A stretch of 64,000 nt of DNA. Source: Bacteroidia bacterium. Lineage in GTDB: Bacteria > Bacteroidota > Bacteroidia > J057. The DNA lies in contig JAWKNO010000002.1 of assembly GCA_041391665.1 (NCBI GenBank), forward strand, positions 744,001-808,000. Direction: 5' to 3'. The notes under the pieces are model-generated. The model saw nothing but the letters and a program-made list of their open reading frames with translations, had not been told where the DNA came from and made no database searches. Of this stretch, positions 43,117-53,099 are shown one piece after another; position 1 is the stretch's first letter; every line of letters begins with the position of its first letter. The translations under genes were made by a program, and so were the position numbers.

Positions 43117-46100
43117 TTAGTCTTCTAAAACTGTAGTTCTTCCAGGGGTATAAGGCGCTTTTACTGCTTCCAGTTTTTCTTCAATATCCTTGATATTCTC
43201 TACTACGTCACGAAGCATGCTTTTTACCTGTTCAAACTCTTCCCTGGCTATATTGTATTGCTCAAGCATCGTACCTGTTGGAGAAGTGCGTGCGCTGTAA
43301 AGGCCAAATAATGCCCGGCTTATGCGATCGTTGATGGAAGGGGCTACTTCAAACTGCCGTTTTTCGACGCTGGCATCTCCGTTGAGCAGCAGGTCAATTT
43401 TGATCAGCGCCTGCGCGGCTTCCCGTGCCTCTCCAAGTATGGATGCGGGTACTTTTGGGTAAATCCTGCAGGTCTCCATAATGCGTGTATTTTTTTCTGT
43501 CAGTTCTTTATGCAGGTCGCTGGCTCCCCGGATCACCCGATACAGTTCTGTGGCATCTTTTTGAAAGGCCAGTGCAGCAGCCTGATCAGTTGCGGGAAGG
43601 GTGAGGTTATTGAGCGGATTAACCATAAATGGTTGTGGACCTACCAGTTCGCGCATTTGGCCATTGACACTGATTGCCATTGACACAAAGTACTTACCAG
43701 GAAGGGCCAGATACCCGCCACCTCCACCAAAACCTCTGCGTCCGCCACCACCTGATTGAATGGGCATGCTGGAGGCATACCGGAAATTCCAGACCATACG
43801 GTTAATACCCTTACCTGTACCGCCTTTGATCCGGTTGACGATTTCACCTTTTTCATCTGTAATCGTGAATAGCGTATAGGCAGATTCTTCATTGTCCTCC
43901 GCACGCATTTCCTCAAAAGTCGGGTACTTGATTGCTTCTCCGGCTTTCTCAGCTTCTTTTTCCCGGTCTTTGCGAATTTGCGTCAGCGTTTTGGGAGAAT
44001 CTTTAAGATAGTAAGTAAATACTGCCCCAACCGGTGGGTTTTCTGCTGTAAAAAGGGATGCTCCCTGGAAACTTTTTCCTCTGCCTCCCAAAGGGCTATA
44101 CTCTACAAAAAGAAGCGCATCTTTTACCGGGAAAATGGTCGCTTCCTGCGCAAAGGTTTCTTTGGAGATATTTCTCAGACAGCTATAGTCATCAAGCACA
44201 TAAAAACCCCTGCCAAATGTAGCCAGCACCAGGTCATTTTCTCTGCGTTGGATCGCTATGTCGCGTACCGCGATGGTCGGTAGCCCGCTTTTGAGTTGAA
44301 TCCATTTTTTACCGCCATCGGAGGTGAAGAAAAGCCCAAATTCGGTTCCGACAAATAAAAGGTTGGGATCCACATGGTCTTCTGCTATCGCATAAACAGA
44401 ACCTCTTTCCGGAAGGTTTGCGGTAATACTTGTCCATGACTGCCCCCTATCGGTGCTTTTGAGCAGGTAGGGTTTGAAGTCTCCGTTTTTGTGGTTGTTG
44501 AATGCCGCATAAACTGTATTGACATCGTGGAGGGATGCAAGCAGCATATTGACGTAGGTTCTTTCCGGTATTCCGGGAAAGGCTTCAATTTTTCGCCAGG
44601 TTTCCCCTGTATTTTCGGTAACCTGAATCAGTCCGTCATCTGTGCCGACATAAATCAGGCCTTCTTTTTTAGGCGATTCGTCAAGGGCTACGATGTTTCC
44701 GTAAATAGAGGTAGATATGTTCTTTTCAACGGCATCCACCCCCCATACTTTGCCCATTACAGGAAGAGTATTTCTATCTAATTGTCTGCTTAAATCTCCG
44801 CTGATGGCTTTCCAGTTATCGCCGCGATCTTCGCTTTTGAAGAGTTTATTTGCGGCAAAATACAGCCTCTTATGATTATGCGGGCTAATGAGCAGAGGCG
44901 CATCCCAGTTCCAGCGAAAAGCTGCTTCTCCTTTTCCTTCCATGGGTTTAATGAAGATATCTTCCCCGCTTTGTTTGTCAAAACGAACTAACCCCCCGTA
45001 CTGAGATTGTGCATAGACGATATTGGGATCTTTGGGATCTATTTGTGATTCAAATCCGTCACCGCCATTGGTTACAAACCAATCGGCATTGAGGATGCCC
45101 GAAGGGCTGCTTGTACGTGAAGGCCCTCCCAGGCTGTAATTGTCCTGAGTACCACCATACACATTGTAAAATGGTTCTGCTTCATCAACCGCAACTTTAT
45201 AAAACTGGGTAACCGACAGGTTTGCCTTAAATTGCCAGTTTTGTCCGCGATCAAAACTTTCATAAATACCGCCGTCGCATCCTGAGAGATAGTAATCGGG
45301 GAAGGCTGGGTCAATCCAGAAAGCGTGGTTGTCGACATGTTTGTTTTCTTCGCCCAGTCGGTTCCATGTTTTTCCGCCATCGTCGGAAACCATGTTGAGC
45401 ATGTCCATAGCATAGACACGATCTACATTTACCGGATCACAAAAAAGCTCCTGATAATAGTTTCCACTGGTAACAAGGTCCCCGCGTTTTTCCCAGGTAA
45501 CCCCCCGGTTGGTCGAACGAAATACCCCTCCTTTGCCGCCTTCTGCGTCCAGAATGGCATACAATACATCTGGGTTTACCGGAGAAATAGCCATACCGAT
45601 TCTTCCCAGATCCCCGCCGGGGAATCCGCTTTGAGATTTTTCCCAGGTTTCGCCGCCATCGGTAGACTTATACAGAGCTGACCCGGGGCCGCCGCTGATG
45701 AAGGTCCACACCCTGCGGGTGCGCTGCCAGGTAGAAGCATAGAGTACATGGGGATCGCGGGGGTCCATGATGACTTCGTTGACCCCGGTATTTTCATCCA
45801 CTTCGAGAACTTTCTTCCAGTTTTTACCGCCATCAATGGTTTTATAAAGTCCCCGGTCTCCCCCGGAGCGCCAAAGTGGGCCATGGGCTGCGACAAAAAC
45901 GATATTGGAGTTGCTGGGATCGACGACAATGTTGCCGATATGTTCGGACTCTTTGAGTCCCATATTTTTCCAGGATTTACCACCATCGGTGGATTTATAG
46001 ACCCCGTCGCCGTAGGCGACGCTCCGCTGGGCATTGTTTTCGCCAGAGCCTACCCATACGGTCGCCGGATTGTTGGGGTCTATCGTCACGCAGCCGATAG

Positions 46101-46419
46101 AGTAGGAGCCTTCGCCGTCAAACACGGGCTCGTAAGTCGTCCCGGCATTGACAGTTTTCCAGACCCCGCCACAGGCAACGGCCACATAATATTCTGCCCG
46201 ATTTTTGGGATTAACTGCAAAATCCGCAATTCTGCCCGAGGTTAAAGCCGGGCCAATGGCTCTGAATTTTAGCCCGGAGAAGGTGCCGGAATTCATCGGA
46301 TCCTTTTCTTCGGTAGTCGTTGCGGGGGCGTCTTCTTTCTTGGCCTTCTTTTGTGAAAAGGCTTGATAATGAATAGAAAACACAATAATAAGGAGGGTAA
46401 AGAGTGCTTTGTGTGTCAT
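43117..46419 (-). CDS. very large secreted BNR/sortilin-like beta-propeller protein
   Basis: An 1100-residue protein with a signal peptide (to about QAFSQ, residue 22). Residues 45-760 hold many BNR/Asp-box repeats such as YKSTDGGKSWKNM, YKTIDGGKNWKKV and FRSTNRGVTWEKRG, spaced about 50 residues as in sortilin/VPS10 propellers. A beta-domain follows (Gly-rich SGGGGRRGFGGGGGY near residue 900), then a C-terminal helical region. No T9SS sorting domain is visible. Such proteins are often labelled glycosyl hydrolases, but no catalytic residues can be assigned. Co-operonic with the esterase. Confidence 0.85.
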   Translation of the reverse strand: MTHKALFTLLIIVFSIHYQAFSQKKAKKEDAPATTTEEKDPMNSGTFSGLKFRAIGPALTSGRIADFAVNPKNRAEYYVAVACGGVWKTVNAGTTYEPVFDGEGSYSIGCVTIDPNNPATVWVGSGENNAQRSVAYGDGVYKSTDGGKSWKNMGLKESEHIGNIVVDPSNSNIVFVAAHGPLWRSGGDRGLYKTIDGGKNWKKVLEVDENTGVNEVIMDPRDPHVLYASTWQRTRRVWTFISGGPGSALYKSTDGGETWEKSQSGFPGGDLGRIGMAISPVNPDVLYAILDAEGGKGGVFRSTNRGVTWEKRGDLVTSGNYYQELFCDPVNVDRVYAMDMLNMVSDDGGKTWNRLGEENKHVDNHAFWIDPAFPDYYLSGCDGGIYESFDRGQNWQFKANLSVTQFYKVAVDEAEPFYNVYGGTQDNYSLGGPSRTSSPSGILNADWFVTNGGDGFESQIDPKDPNIVYAQSQYGGLVRFDKQSGEDIFIKPMEGKGEAAFRWNWDAPLLISPHNHKRLYFAANKLFKSEDRGDNWKAISGDLSRQLDRNTLPVMGKVWGVDAVEKNISTSIYGNIVALDESPKKEGLIYVGTDDGLIQVTENTGETWRKIEAFPGIPERTYVNMLLASLHDVNTVYAAFNNHKNGDFKPYLLKSTDRGQSWTSITANLPERGSVYAIAEDHVDPNLLFVGTEFGLFFTSDGGKKWIQLKSGLPTIAVRDIAIQRRENDLVLATFGRGFYVLDDYSCLRNISKETFAQEATIFPVKDALLFVEYSPLGGRGKSFQGASLFTAENPPVGAVFTYYLKDSPKTLTQIRKDREKEAEKAGEAIKYPTFEEMRAEDNEESAYTLFTITDEKGEIVNRIKGGTGKGINRMVWNFRYASSMPIQSGGGGRRGFGGGGGYLALPGKYFVSMAISVNGQMRELVGPQPFMVNPLNNLTLPATDQAAALAFQKDATELYRVIRGASDLHKELTEKNTRIMETCRIYPKVPASILGEAREAAQALIKIDLLLNGDASVEKRQFEVAPSINDRISRALFGLYSARTSPTGTMLEQYNIAREEFEQVKSMLRDVVENIKDIEEKLEAVKAPYTPGRTTVLED

Positions 46420-46499
46420 TTTGGTGAGTTGCGTTAAATGAGCATAATTGGGAAATTACCACAATTTCCCTTTTCTGCAAAAAACCCCCGACACATAAG

Positions 46500-49238
46500 C
46501 TATTCTACCAGATATGAAAGGACTTTGGAACGGCCCCCTGCAGTAAGTCGGATAAAGTATCGGCCGGGGGAAAGATTCTGTGAAAAATCGCCGCGATATT
46601 CTCCCTGAAGGGGAAAAATAGAATGGCTGAAAATCTGCCTGCCCATTATGTCGATGATTTGCAAATCTACTTTCGGCATCCGGGCATCGTGCAATTCCAA
46701 TGTGAAATTGCCTTTACCCGGATTGGGATAAATAGTCGCGACCAGTTTGTATAGTTGGTTTTGGTATAAGGAGGCTGGTGGGTTTGTTTCCACCACGTCG
46801 CTGACCCATACACCCCGGCCGAAAGTAGCTGCATATATTTTGCCAGCAACCGGATCGATCTCCAGTTCGCTGATGATGACATTGGGAAGATTCTCGCTGT
46901 AAAGTTGCCATTCGCTGGCGGTATCGCTCAATATCCAAATACCTCTGTCCATTCCAGCATAAACCAGATTGGCGGTAGTCCCCGGCTGATACACGATGGT
47001 GTTGGCTGGCAGGTTGGGCAGGTTTAATGAAATATCTGTCCAGCTGTTTCCGCCGTTATCTGAGGTAAAGACTTTTCCGCCAGGGGTAAATCCGCTCACG
47101 GTAACCCACAGTTTCATGGGATTGTTATCTGCTACTGTCAGGTCTGAGAAAAAGAGCGAGTCTGGCAGACCTGCGGTTATATTTGTCCATGAGTCGCCCC
47201 CATTGGTTGTGCGCCACAATTCTGATGGCTGATTAAAACTGTGGTAAATTCTTTTTGCAAGATAAATCACCTGTGGGTTTGAAGGTGCGACTGCAAGGGC
47301 TGAGGCTGGCGAAGGATAACCAACCCCTGTCATGGGTGCAAAGTTGGACTTTTTTGTCCAGACATCACCGCCATCGTCAGATATCCATAGATTGCCAAAA
47401 GCTGCGTAAACAGAGTCGGGGTCATTGGGGTGAAGAACATAGGGGGTGGTCCATGCCCCTGCTTCTCCTGCACCGGACGTAATGGCACTCGCAATTCCAT
47501 AATCTATATTCTGCCCACCGTCATAAGATCGCGTGAGTCCGCCGTATTGATATGATCCATAAATAGTACCGGGATCGTCAGGGTGAATAATGCATTCCAT
47601 TCCATCCCCACCGATAATATTCAACCAGGCATTGCCGGTCTTGAAAAAAGTCGAATTGTCCTGAGCTCCGGCTATAAGATTATCCGGAAATGCGGAGGTG
47701 ATTCCTATCCGATAAAAGGAAGTAACGTTGATTCCATCGCTGATATCTTCCCATTGCGTAGGCCAGTTATAACCGCCAGTGGAGAATGCATCTTCCCATG
47801 ACCCGAAGATTAGCGAATCGGTGCGCATAATGCCCCCGTCATTGCAAATATAAAATTTGTCATCCAGTGGATTATAACTGAGAAAATGCTGATCTGCATG
47901 GACACTGGGGCCAAAATCGCCCCGCCAGTAAGAAATGCCCTTCCAGGAAGCGCCACCATCGTCAGAACCCCAGAGGTTGATTCCTCCGGTATATATCCGG
48001 TCTTTGTTGTTGGGATCCACGAGAATGGTCAGGTCATAGGTTCCCTGCCCATCGTTCCCGCTGTTTCCCTCATACCAGTGGAGGATATTGGGGGCGGAAT
48101 TCTGGTCAGATTGTAATTCCCAGGTTGAACCTCCGTTGGTGGTGCGGGATAGCCCATAAAACCCGCGAGCCATATTGCAGGCAAGGGCATAGACATATTC
48201 AGGATCGGAGGGAGAAATCGCCAGCTCTATGCGCTGCACGGCATTTTTTCCGGGGAATGGCGTGTTTTGTACTGTCCAGGTATCGCCAAAATCTGTAGAT
48301 TTCATGATGCCGGCTGTTCCCTGTTGAAGGGTTGCAACAAACCCCGTAGAGGCATAGAGGATGTTAGGGTTGGCAGGATGTTTTTCAATATCCCAGATGA
48401 GGCTGTCAGAAATATGGCTCCAAATTTGTCCGCCATCCCACGATTTCCAGATACCGTCTATTCCCGCTGCCAAAAGCGTATTGGGTTGGGAGGGATGGAC
48501 AAATACGCGCCGGATCAGCGATCCATCCAGCTGTGTCTGGCTAAATCCGAGTCCGGTAGGGTTCCAGGTAAGTCCTCCGTCGGTAGTTTTGTACACACCG
48601 AGTCCGTAATGGGTATGGCGTTTGCGGTTGTCAAGGTTGAGCGCAACGCCCATATAGGCATAATCTCCAATCGAGGCGTACATGACCTGCGGATTCGAAG
48701 GGTCAAGGGCAATATCACTGATTCGGAGAATGGGCAGGTCATCGGTAAGCGGGGTCCAGGATTGACCGCTATTGGTAGTTTTCCATATACCGCCCTGTGC
48801 AACACCTACCCAGAAAGTTTGAGGATCTGTGGGGTGAAACAGAACCGTGTTTATGCGTCCCATTCCGTGTTGGGAAGTGGGATCAGGGCTCGCTGGTACG
48901 GCCATTGGACCAACGGGAGACCAGTTGGCTGTACGGGCAGAGGCAATATGCCCCTGCGACCGCAGCCGATGAGCTTTCATGATTTCGCTAAAAACAACCG
49001 ATGGGTCCGAGGGATTTCCTTTTCCGTCAGCGCGGGCCATATAATGTTCCTGCCATCGTGCATACCACTTCCATCCTTTGGTGCTGTCGAGAGAATGTTC
49101 GCCTGACCAATGGATAAAGTTTGCTTCCAGTTCTGGTAAGGAAGTAGGTAAAGAGTTATTGAACAAAGGCTGACTGAAGCTCCGGATGGTGCAAACGAAA
49201 GCTATTACTCCCAAAATCAGAAAAGCCTTTTGATTCAT
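46500..49238 (-). CDS. large secreted BNR-repeat protein with T9SS type A sorting domain
   Basis: A 912-residue protein related in plan to its neighbour. The ATG at 49238 is chosen; the longer frame uses a TTG at 49250. A signal peptide (MNQKAFLILGVIAFVCTIRSFSQ) is followed by Asp-box repeats (WKTTNSGQSWTPL, YKTTDGGLTWNPTG, WRTTNGGDSWTNI, FTSDNGGNSWTDI) through about residue 800. The last 80 residues form a type A sorting domain (IYPNPGKGNFTLELHD ... GRYFIRLTAGG). The protein should be secreted and attached at the surface. Function is unknown. Confidence 0.87.
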   Translation of the reverse strand: MNQKAFLILGVIAFVCTIRSFSQPLFNNSLPTSLPELEANFIHWSGEHSLDSTKGWKWYARWQEHYMARADGKGNPSDPSVVFSEIMKAHRLRSQGHIASARTANWSPVGPMAVPASPDPTSQHGMGRINTVLFHPTDPQTFWVGVAQGGIWKTTNSGQSWTPLTDDLPILRISDIALDPSNPQVMYASIGDYAYMGVALNLDNRKRHTHYGLGVYKTTDGGLTWNPTGLGFSQTQLDGSLIRRVFVHPSQPNTLLAAGIDGIWKSWDGGQIWSHISDSLIWDIEKHPANPNILYASTGFVATLQQGTAGIMKSTDFGDTWTVQNTPFPGKNAVQRIELAISPSDPEYVYALACNMARGFYGLSRTTNGGSTWELQSDQNSAPNILHWYEGNSGNDGQGTYDLTILVDPNNKDRIYTGGINLWGSDDGGASWKGISYWRGDFGPSVHADQHFLSYNPLDDKFYICNDGGIMRTDSLIFGSWEDAFSTGGYNWPTQWEDISDGINVTSFYRIGITSAFPDNLIAGAQDNSTFFKTGNAWLNIIGGDGMECIIHPDDPGTIYGSYQYGGLTRSYDGGQNIDYGIASAITSGAGEAGAWTTPYVLHPNDPDSVYAAFGNLWISDDGGDVWTKKSNFAPMTGVGYPSPASALAVAPSNPQVIYLAKRIYHSFNQPSELWRTTNGGDSWTNITAGLPDSLFFSDLTVADNNPMKLWVTVSGFTPGGKVFTSDNGGNSWTDISLNLPNLPANTIVYQPGTTANLVYAGMDRGIWILSDTASEWQLYSENLPNVIISELEIDPVAGKIYAATFGRGVWVSDVVETNPPASLYQNQLYKLVATIYPNPGKGNFTLELHDARMPKVDLQIIDIMGRQIFSHSIFPLQGEYRGDFSQNLSPGRYFIRLTAGGRSKVLSYLVE

Positions 49239-49290
49239 AGCAATGGTCAATTTTCCTATGAAACAATTTCCTTATGCAAAACCCTACCGT

Positions 49291-50082
49291 TTAGTAGAGC
49301 GCCATACTGAATCTTGGGCGATATTTTTTGGATAATTCGTGTTGTTCTCCCAGATGGTGAAAAACAGCGATGGCAGCTCTTCTTGGGAGCTCACCAGCGT
49401 ATGTTTTATTTATGGAAATACACTCAATCAGCAGTTCGAGTGTTTCCTCCCAGTCAGATGCCCAGAGCGCTTCTCTGGCGGCTTTGAGTCTGGAAGCCAC
49501 GACCGTGTCATCGGTCGTTTCAAAACTTAGTAACTGAGCCATGGTCCGTACATCTTCGGCATGACCTGCCAACGGATGTCCCGCTTTGAGAGGTTCAAGC
49601 AGTTCGATCGCTTCTGCGGGGTTTTCAACAAGGATAATCCCTGCCAGTGTCAGCCGGGGCTCTCCCATATCCGGGTTGTCATAGACAAAGGAATAGAGCT
49701 GAGACATGGCTTCCGGATCGTGTTCCAATCTGCGAAGGATCGCGTGGAAGGTTCGGGTGCGGGGGTCAGGTAAATGGCGGGACAGCCATTTTTCAATCTG
49801 GTATTTGGGAAGAGCCCCCGAAAACTCGGCGACAACTTTTCCTTCGAAAAACATCTTGACATTGGGAATGCTTTTGATGTTGTATTGCTGAGCGACCTGT
49901 TGTTGTTCTTCGGTATTTAATTTAACCAGTTCCCAGCGCCCGTTGGCTTCTGCGGCAAGTTCTTCAATTACCGGTCCCAGAATCCGACAGGGGGCGCACC
50001 AAGGAGCCCAGAAATCAACGACTACCGGTATTTCTGTACTTTTTATTAATACATCTTTTTGAAAATCGAAGGGATGCGTCAT
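49291..50082 (-). CDS. cnoX: CnoX/YbbN-like thioredoxin-TPR protein
   Basis: A 263-residue protein: thioredoxin domain (1-105) with active site WCAPCRIL (Cys29, Cys32) and cis-Pro in SIPNVKMFF, followed by a helical TPR-like region (about 110-250). This architecture is CnoX/YbbN, a holdase that protects proteins from oxidation and hands them to GroEL. Unlike E. coli, both Cys of the CxxC are present, so redox activity is likely. It lies downstream of fbaA's terminator and is separate from it. Confidence 0.88.
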   Translation of the reverse strand: MTHPFDFQKDVLIKSTEIPVVVDFWAPWCAPCRILGPVIEELAAEANGRWELVKLNTEEQQQVAQQYNIKSIPNVKMFFEGKVVAEFSGALPKYQIEKWLSRHLPDPRTRTFHAILRRLEHDPEAMSQLYSFVYDNPDMGEPRLTLAGIILVENPAEAIELLEPLKAGHPLAGHAEDVRTMAQLLSFETTDDTVVASRLKAAREALWASDWEETLELLIECISINKTYAGELPRRAAIAVFHHLGEQHELSKKYRPRFSMALY

Positions 50083-50106
50083 AGCTGTAAGTCTTAAGAT
50101 GAATAA

Positions 50107-50134
50107 ATCCGCGCCTGGAGAACCAGACGCGGAT
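50107..50134 (-). terminator. stem-loop terminator after fbaA
   Basis: ATCCGCG and CGCGGAT pair, with an inner CTGG / CCAG stem and an AGAA loop. Read on the minus strand the stem is followed by TTTATTC. It lies 28 nt after the aldolase stop codon; the T-run is weak. Confidence 0.65.
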
Positions 50135-50162
50135 AGAATATAAATTTCAAAGACAGAGAGGA

Positions 50163-51239
50163 CTATCCCTGAACATTGATTGCATTAAGGTCTTCGAATG
50201 CATGATGGAGGCGTTTTACCAGCGTTTTTTCTCCTTCACGTAACCATACGCGCGGGTCGTAAAACTTCTTGTTTGGTTTATCTGCTCCTTCAGGGTTTCC
50301 GATTTGTCCCTGGAGATAGCCGCGATTTTTGGCTTCGTAAGCGCGGATACCATCCCAGTATGCCCATTGCGTATCGGTATCAATATTCATTTTTACTGCA
50401 CCGTATTCAATTGCTTCGCGGATTTCTTCGCGGGAAGATCCTGAGCCGCCATGGAAAACGAAATTGATGGGATTGGGGCCGGTACCAAATTTTTTCTGAA
50501 CAAAATCCTGTGAGTTTTTCAGGATAATCGGGCGAAGCTGAACATTACCTGGCTTATATACACCATGCACATTACCGAAAGCAGCAGCAATGGTAAAGCG
50601 ATCAGAAATAGCTTTTAATGTTTCGTAAGCGAGAGACACTTCTTCAGGCTGGGTATAAAGACGTGAGCTGTCAACATCGGAATTGTCAACCCCATCTTCT
50701 TCACCACCGGTTACCCCCAGTTCGATTTCGAGGGTCATACCGATAGCCGCCATTCTTTTAAAGTACTCTGAAGAGATTTCGAGGTTCTCGTGGATCGGCT
50801 CTTCTGAAAGGTCGAGCATATGCGAGCTATAGAGCGGGCGACCGTATTGTTCAAAATGTTTTTCACCTGCATCCAGCATGCCATCTACCCAGGGAAGAAG
50901 TTTTTTTGCTGCGTGGTCGGTGTGAAGAATCACGGTAACTCCGTAAGCTTCTGCCATGAGGTGAACATGGTGTGCTCCGGAGATAGCGCCGGCTATTGCT
51001 GCTTTTTCGCCTGCATTGGAAAGTCCTTTACCTGCAAAAAAAGCCGCACCACCATTTGAAAACTGGATCATTACCGGAGAGTTTACTTCCTTGGCAGCTT
51101 CCAGAACCGCGTTTACCGTGTTCGTTCCCACTACGTTTACAGCGGGAAGTGCAAAATTCTTTTCGTTGGCATAGTTGAGCAGTTCCTGCACTTCATCTCC
51201 GTGCAGAACGCCAGGCCGGAATTTTAGTTTAGTACTCAT
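50163..51239 (-). CDS. fbaA: class II fructose-bisphosphate aldolase
   Basis: A 358-residue class IIa aldolase that splits fructose 1,6-bisphosphate in glycolysis and works in reverse for gluconeogenesis. Zinc and substrate landmarks are LHTDHAAKKLLPW (His106, Asp108, His109), ELGVTGGEEDGVDN, AAFGNVHGVYKPGN and the phosphate loop FHGGSGS, with KMNIDTDTQWAYWDGI near the end. A TACCTTTG promoter box lies 53 nt upstream and a terminator follows, so it is a single-gene unit. Confidence 0.96.
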   Translation of the reverse strand: MSTKLKFRPGVLHGDEVQELLNYANEKNFALPAVNVVGTNTVNAVLEAAKEVNSPVMIQFSNGGAAFFAGKGLSNAGEKAAIAGAISGAHHVHLMAEAYGVTVILHTDHAAKKLLPWVDGMLDAGEKHFEQYGRPLYSSHMLDLSEEPIHENLEISSEYFKRMAAIGMTLEIELGVTGGEEDGVDNSDVDSSRLYTQPEEVSLAYETLKAISDRFTIAAAFGNVHGVYKPGNVQLRPIILKNSQDFVQKKFGTGPNPINFVFHGGSGSSREEIREAIEYGAVKMNIDTDTQWAYWDGIRAYEAKNRGYLQGQIGNPEGADKPNKKFYDPRVWLREGEKTLVKRLHHAFEDLNAINVQG

Positions 51240-51292
51240 GAGTTGAATATGTTTAATCTGACTGATTACCGGGGGTAAGGGTTATTAGCCTG

Positions 51293-51300
51293 CAAAGGTA
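51293..51300 (-). promoter_or_regulatory. -7 promoter box of fbaA (TACCTTTG)
   Basis: Minus-strand TACCTTTG matches TAnnTTTG. It lies 53 nt before the fbaA ATG and 18 nt past the stop of the upstream glycosyltransferase gene. Confidence 0.5.
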
Positions 51301-51318
51301 CAAAATTTCCCCGGCAAC

Positions 51319-52053
51319 TTAGTTCCATTTTACAAACCACGAAGAAATTTTCATTTTGATTACTCCAAGAACAGCCTCCTTAAAGATTCCTCTTGTCATT
51401 TTGGATTCGCCCATGGTGCGGTCTCTGAAAATGATGGGCACCTCCTTAATTTTAAAGCCATATTTCCATGCCCGGAACTTCATCTCTATCTGGAAGGCAT
51501 ACCCGGCAAACCTGACAGGTCTTTCCAGCACTTTTTCCAGCACAGCCCTCCGATAGCATTTAAAACCTGCAGTCGTATCCCTGATGGACATACCTGTCAC
51601 AAACCTCACATATGCACTGGCATAGTAGCTCATCAAAACACGGCCAATGGGCCAGTTTACGACATTCACCCCATTTACATACCGGGAGCCAATAGCCAGG
51701 TCATTGCCTTCATCTTTACATGCCGCAAGCAGGACCGGGAGCTCTTTGGGGTTGTGGCTAAAATCGGCATCCATTTCAAAAATGAATTCATAGCCATTTT
51801 TTAATGCCCACTGAAACCCGTGGATATATGCCGTGCCAAGACCCTGTTTTCCCGCACGTTGCTCCATAAATATCCTGGAGCCAAAGTCCGGATCTTGCTG
51901 AAGGGTTTTGATGATGTCGGCAGTTCCGTCGGGCGAGTTGTCTTCAATAATGAGAATATGCGCCTCTGGCAGCATCTGAAGAACCTTGCGGATCAGGCTT
52001 TCAATATTTTCCCGTTCGTTGTACGTCGGGACAATAACTATTTGCTCACCCAT
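51319..52053 (-). CDS. dolichol-phosphate-mannose-synthase-like GT2 glycosyltransferase
   Basis: A 244-residue family-2 glycosyltransferase. VIVPTYNERENIESLI, LIIEDNSPDGTADI, FEMDADFSHNPKELP (metal-binding DxD) and GSRYVNG are hallmarks of polyprenol-phosphate mannosyltransferases (Dpm1-type without membrane anchor). It would transfer mannose or a similar sugar from a nucleotide donor to polyprenyl phosphate, giving a donor for GT39-type enzymes such as the one at 3 kb. It is divergent from fabI. Confidence 0.9.
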   Translation of the reverse strand: MGEQIVIVPTYNERENIESLIRKVLQMLPEAHILIIEDNSPDGTADIIKTLQQDPDFGSRIFMEQRAGKQGLGTAYIHGFQWALKNGYEFIFEMDADFSHNPKELPVLLAACKDEGNDLAIGSRYVNGVNVVNWPIGRVLMSYYASAYVRFVTGMSIRDTTAGFKCYRRAVLEKVLERPVRFAGYAFQIEMKFRAWKYGFKIKEVPIIFRDRTMGESKMTRGIFKEAVLGVIKMKISSWFVKWN

Positions 52054-52281
52054 TGTCTGGCACGTCTCATTTTTTCCAGCGCAAAGAAAAATAATCCTGC
52101 ATCAAGTTCAAAACCAATGTTGCGTTTCTGCGCAATTGATTTTCTGTTTTCCATAGTTTTCTGCACATTAAACGCCAAAAGCTATAGTTCTGTAACGTGC
52201 TGAGCGGTGGGCAAAGTCTTGATTCCTTAAGAAAAACTTTCGTACTTGCACCCCATATCACCCTAAAACAATTCGTAATTC

Positions 52282-53088
52282 ATGGCAAAAAAACTACTTG
52301 AAGGGAAAAAAGGAATCATTTTTGGCGCGTTGGATGAGCTTTCTATCGCATGGAAAGTGGCTGAAAAAGCGCACGAAGAAGGCGCACAGTTTGTCCTCAC
52401 CAATGCGCCTGTGGCTTTGCGTATGGGTACAATCAACCAACTGGCCGAAAAAACCGGCGCTCAGGTTGTGGGGGCTGATGCCACCAACATGGAGGATATT
52501 GCCAAATTGCTGGATGTGGCTTCCGAACAGTTTGGGAAAATCGACTTCGTCCTTCATTCTATCGGTATGTCACCCAACGTGCGCAAAAAACGTGAATATA
52601 CCAATCTGAACTACGAATGGCTGGTCAAAACCTATGACATCTCTGCGATGTCCTTTCACCGTATTATTCAGTCGTTGTATCAGCGCGACCTGATGAACGA
52701 CTGGGGGTCTATTCTGGCCCTGAGTTATGTCGCCGCACAACGTACTTTCAGCGAATACAATGATATGGCAGAAGCCAAAGCCCTGCTTGAATCTATTGCG
52801 CGCAGTTTTGGCTACCACTATGGTATCAAGCGTAAAGTAAGGATTAATACCATTTCTCAGTCTCCTACACCCACTACTGCCGGAACCGGGGTAGCAGGCT
52901 TTGATAAAATGCTTACCTATGGTGAAAAAATGTCTCCGCTGGGCAATGCATCCGCTGATGAATGTGCAGATTACTGTATCATGATGTTTTCCGACTATAC
53001 CCGGAAAGTGACGATGCAGAATCTCTTCCACGATGGGGGATTCTCCAGTGTAGGAATTTCAACAGATATTCTTAACGAACTTACCTAG
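52282..53088 (+). CDS. fabI: enoyl-[acyl-carrier-protein] reductase (NADH) FabI
   Basis: A 268-residue short-chain reductase that completes the elongation cycle of fatty-acid synthesis. The modified nucleotide loop GIIFGALDELSIAW, HSIGMSP, and Tyr149/Tyr159/Lys166 (spacing Y-x9-Y-x6-K, within YVAAQRT and FSEYNDMAEAKALL) mark FabI. NTISQSPTPTTAG follows. The gene is well separated from the GT2 gene (228 nt). Confidence 0.95.
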   Translation: MAKKLLEGKKGIIFGALDELSIAWKVAEKAHEEGAQFVLTNAPVALRMGTINQLAEKTGAQVVGADATNMEDIAKLLDVASEQFGKIDFVLHSIGMSPNVRKKREYTNLNYEWLVKTYDISAMSFHRIIQSLYQRDLMNDWGSILALSYVAAQRTFSEYNDMAEAKALLESIARSFGYHYGIKRKVRINTISQSPTPTTAGTGVAGFDKMLTYGEKMSPLGNASADECADYCIMMFSDYTRKVTMQNLFHDGGFSSVGISTDILNELT

Positions 53089-53099
53089 AGATAAATCAT

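Noticed and set aside
48267..49106. Plus-strand open frame (279 codons) opposite the BNR-repeat gene
   Set aside because: Antisense to repeated Asp-box coding sequence; no domain and no promoter.
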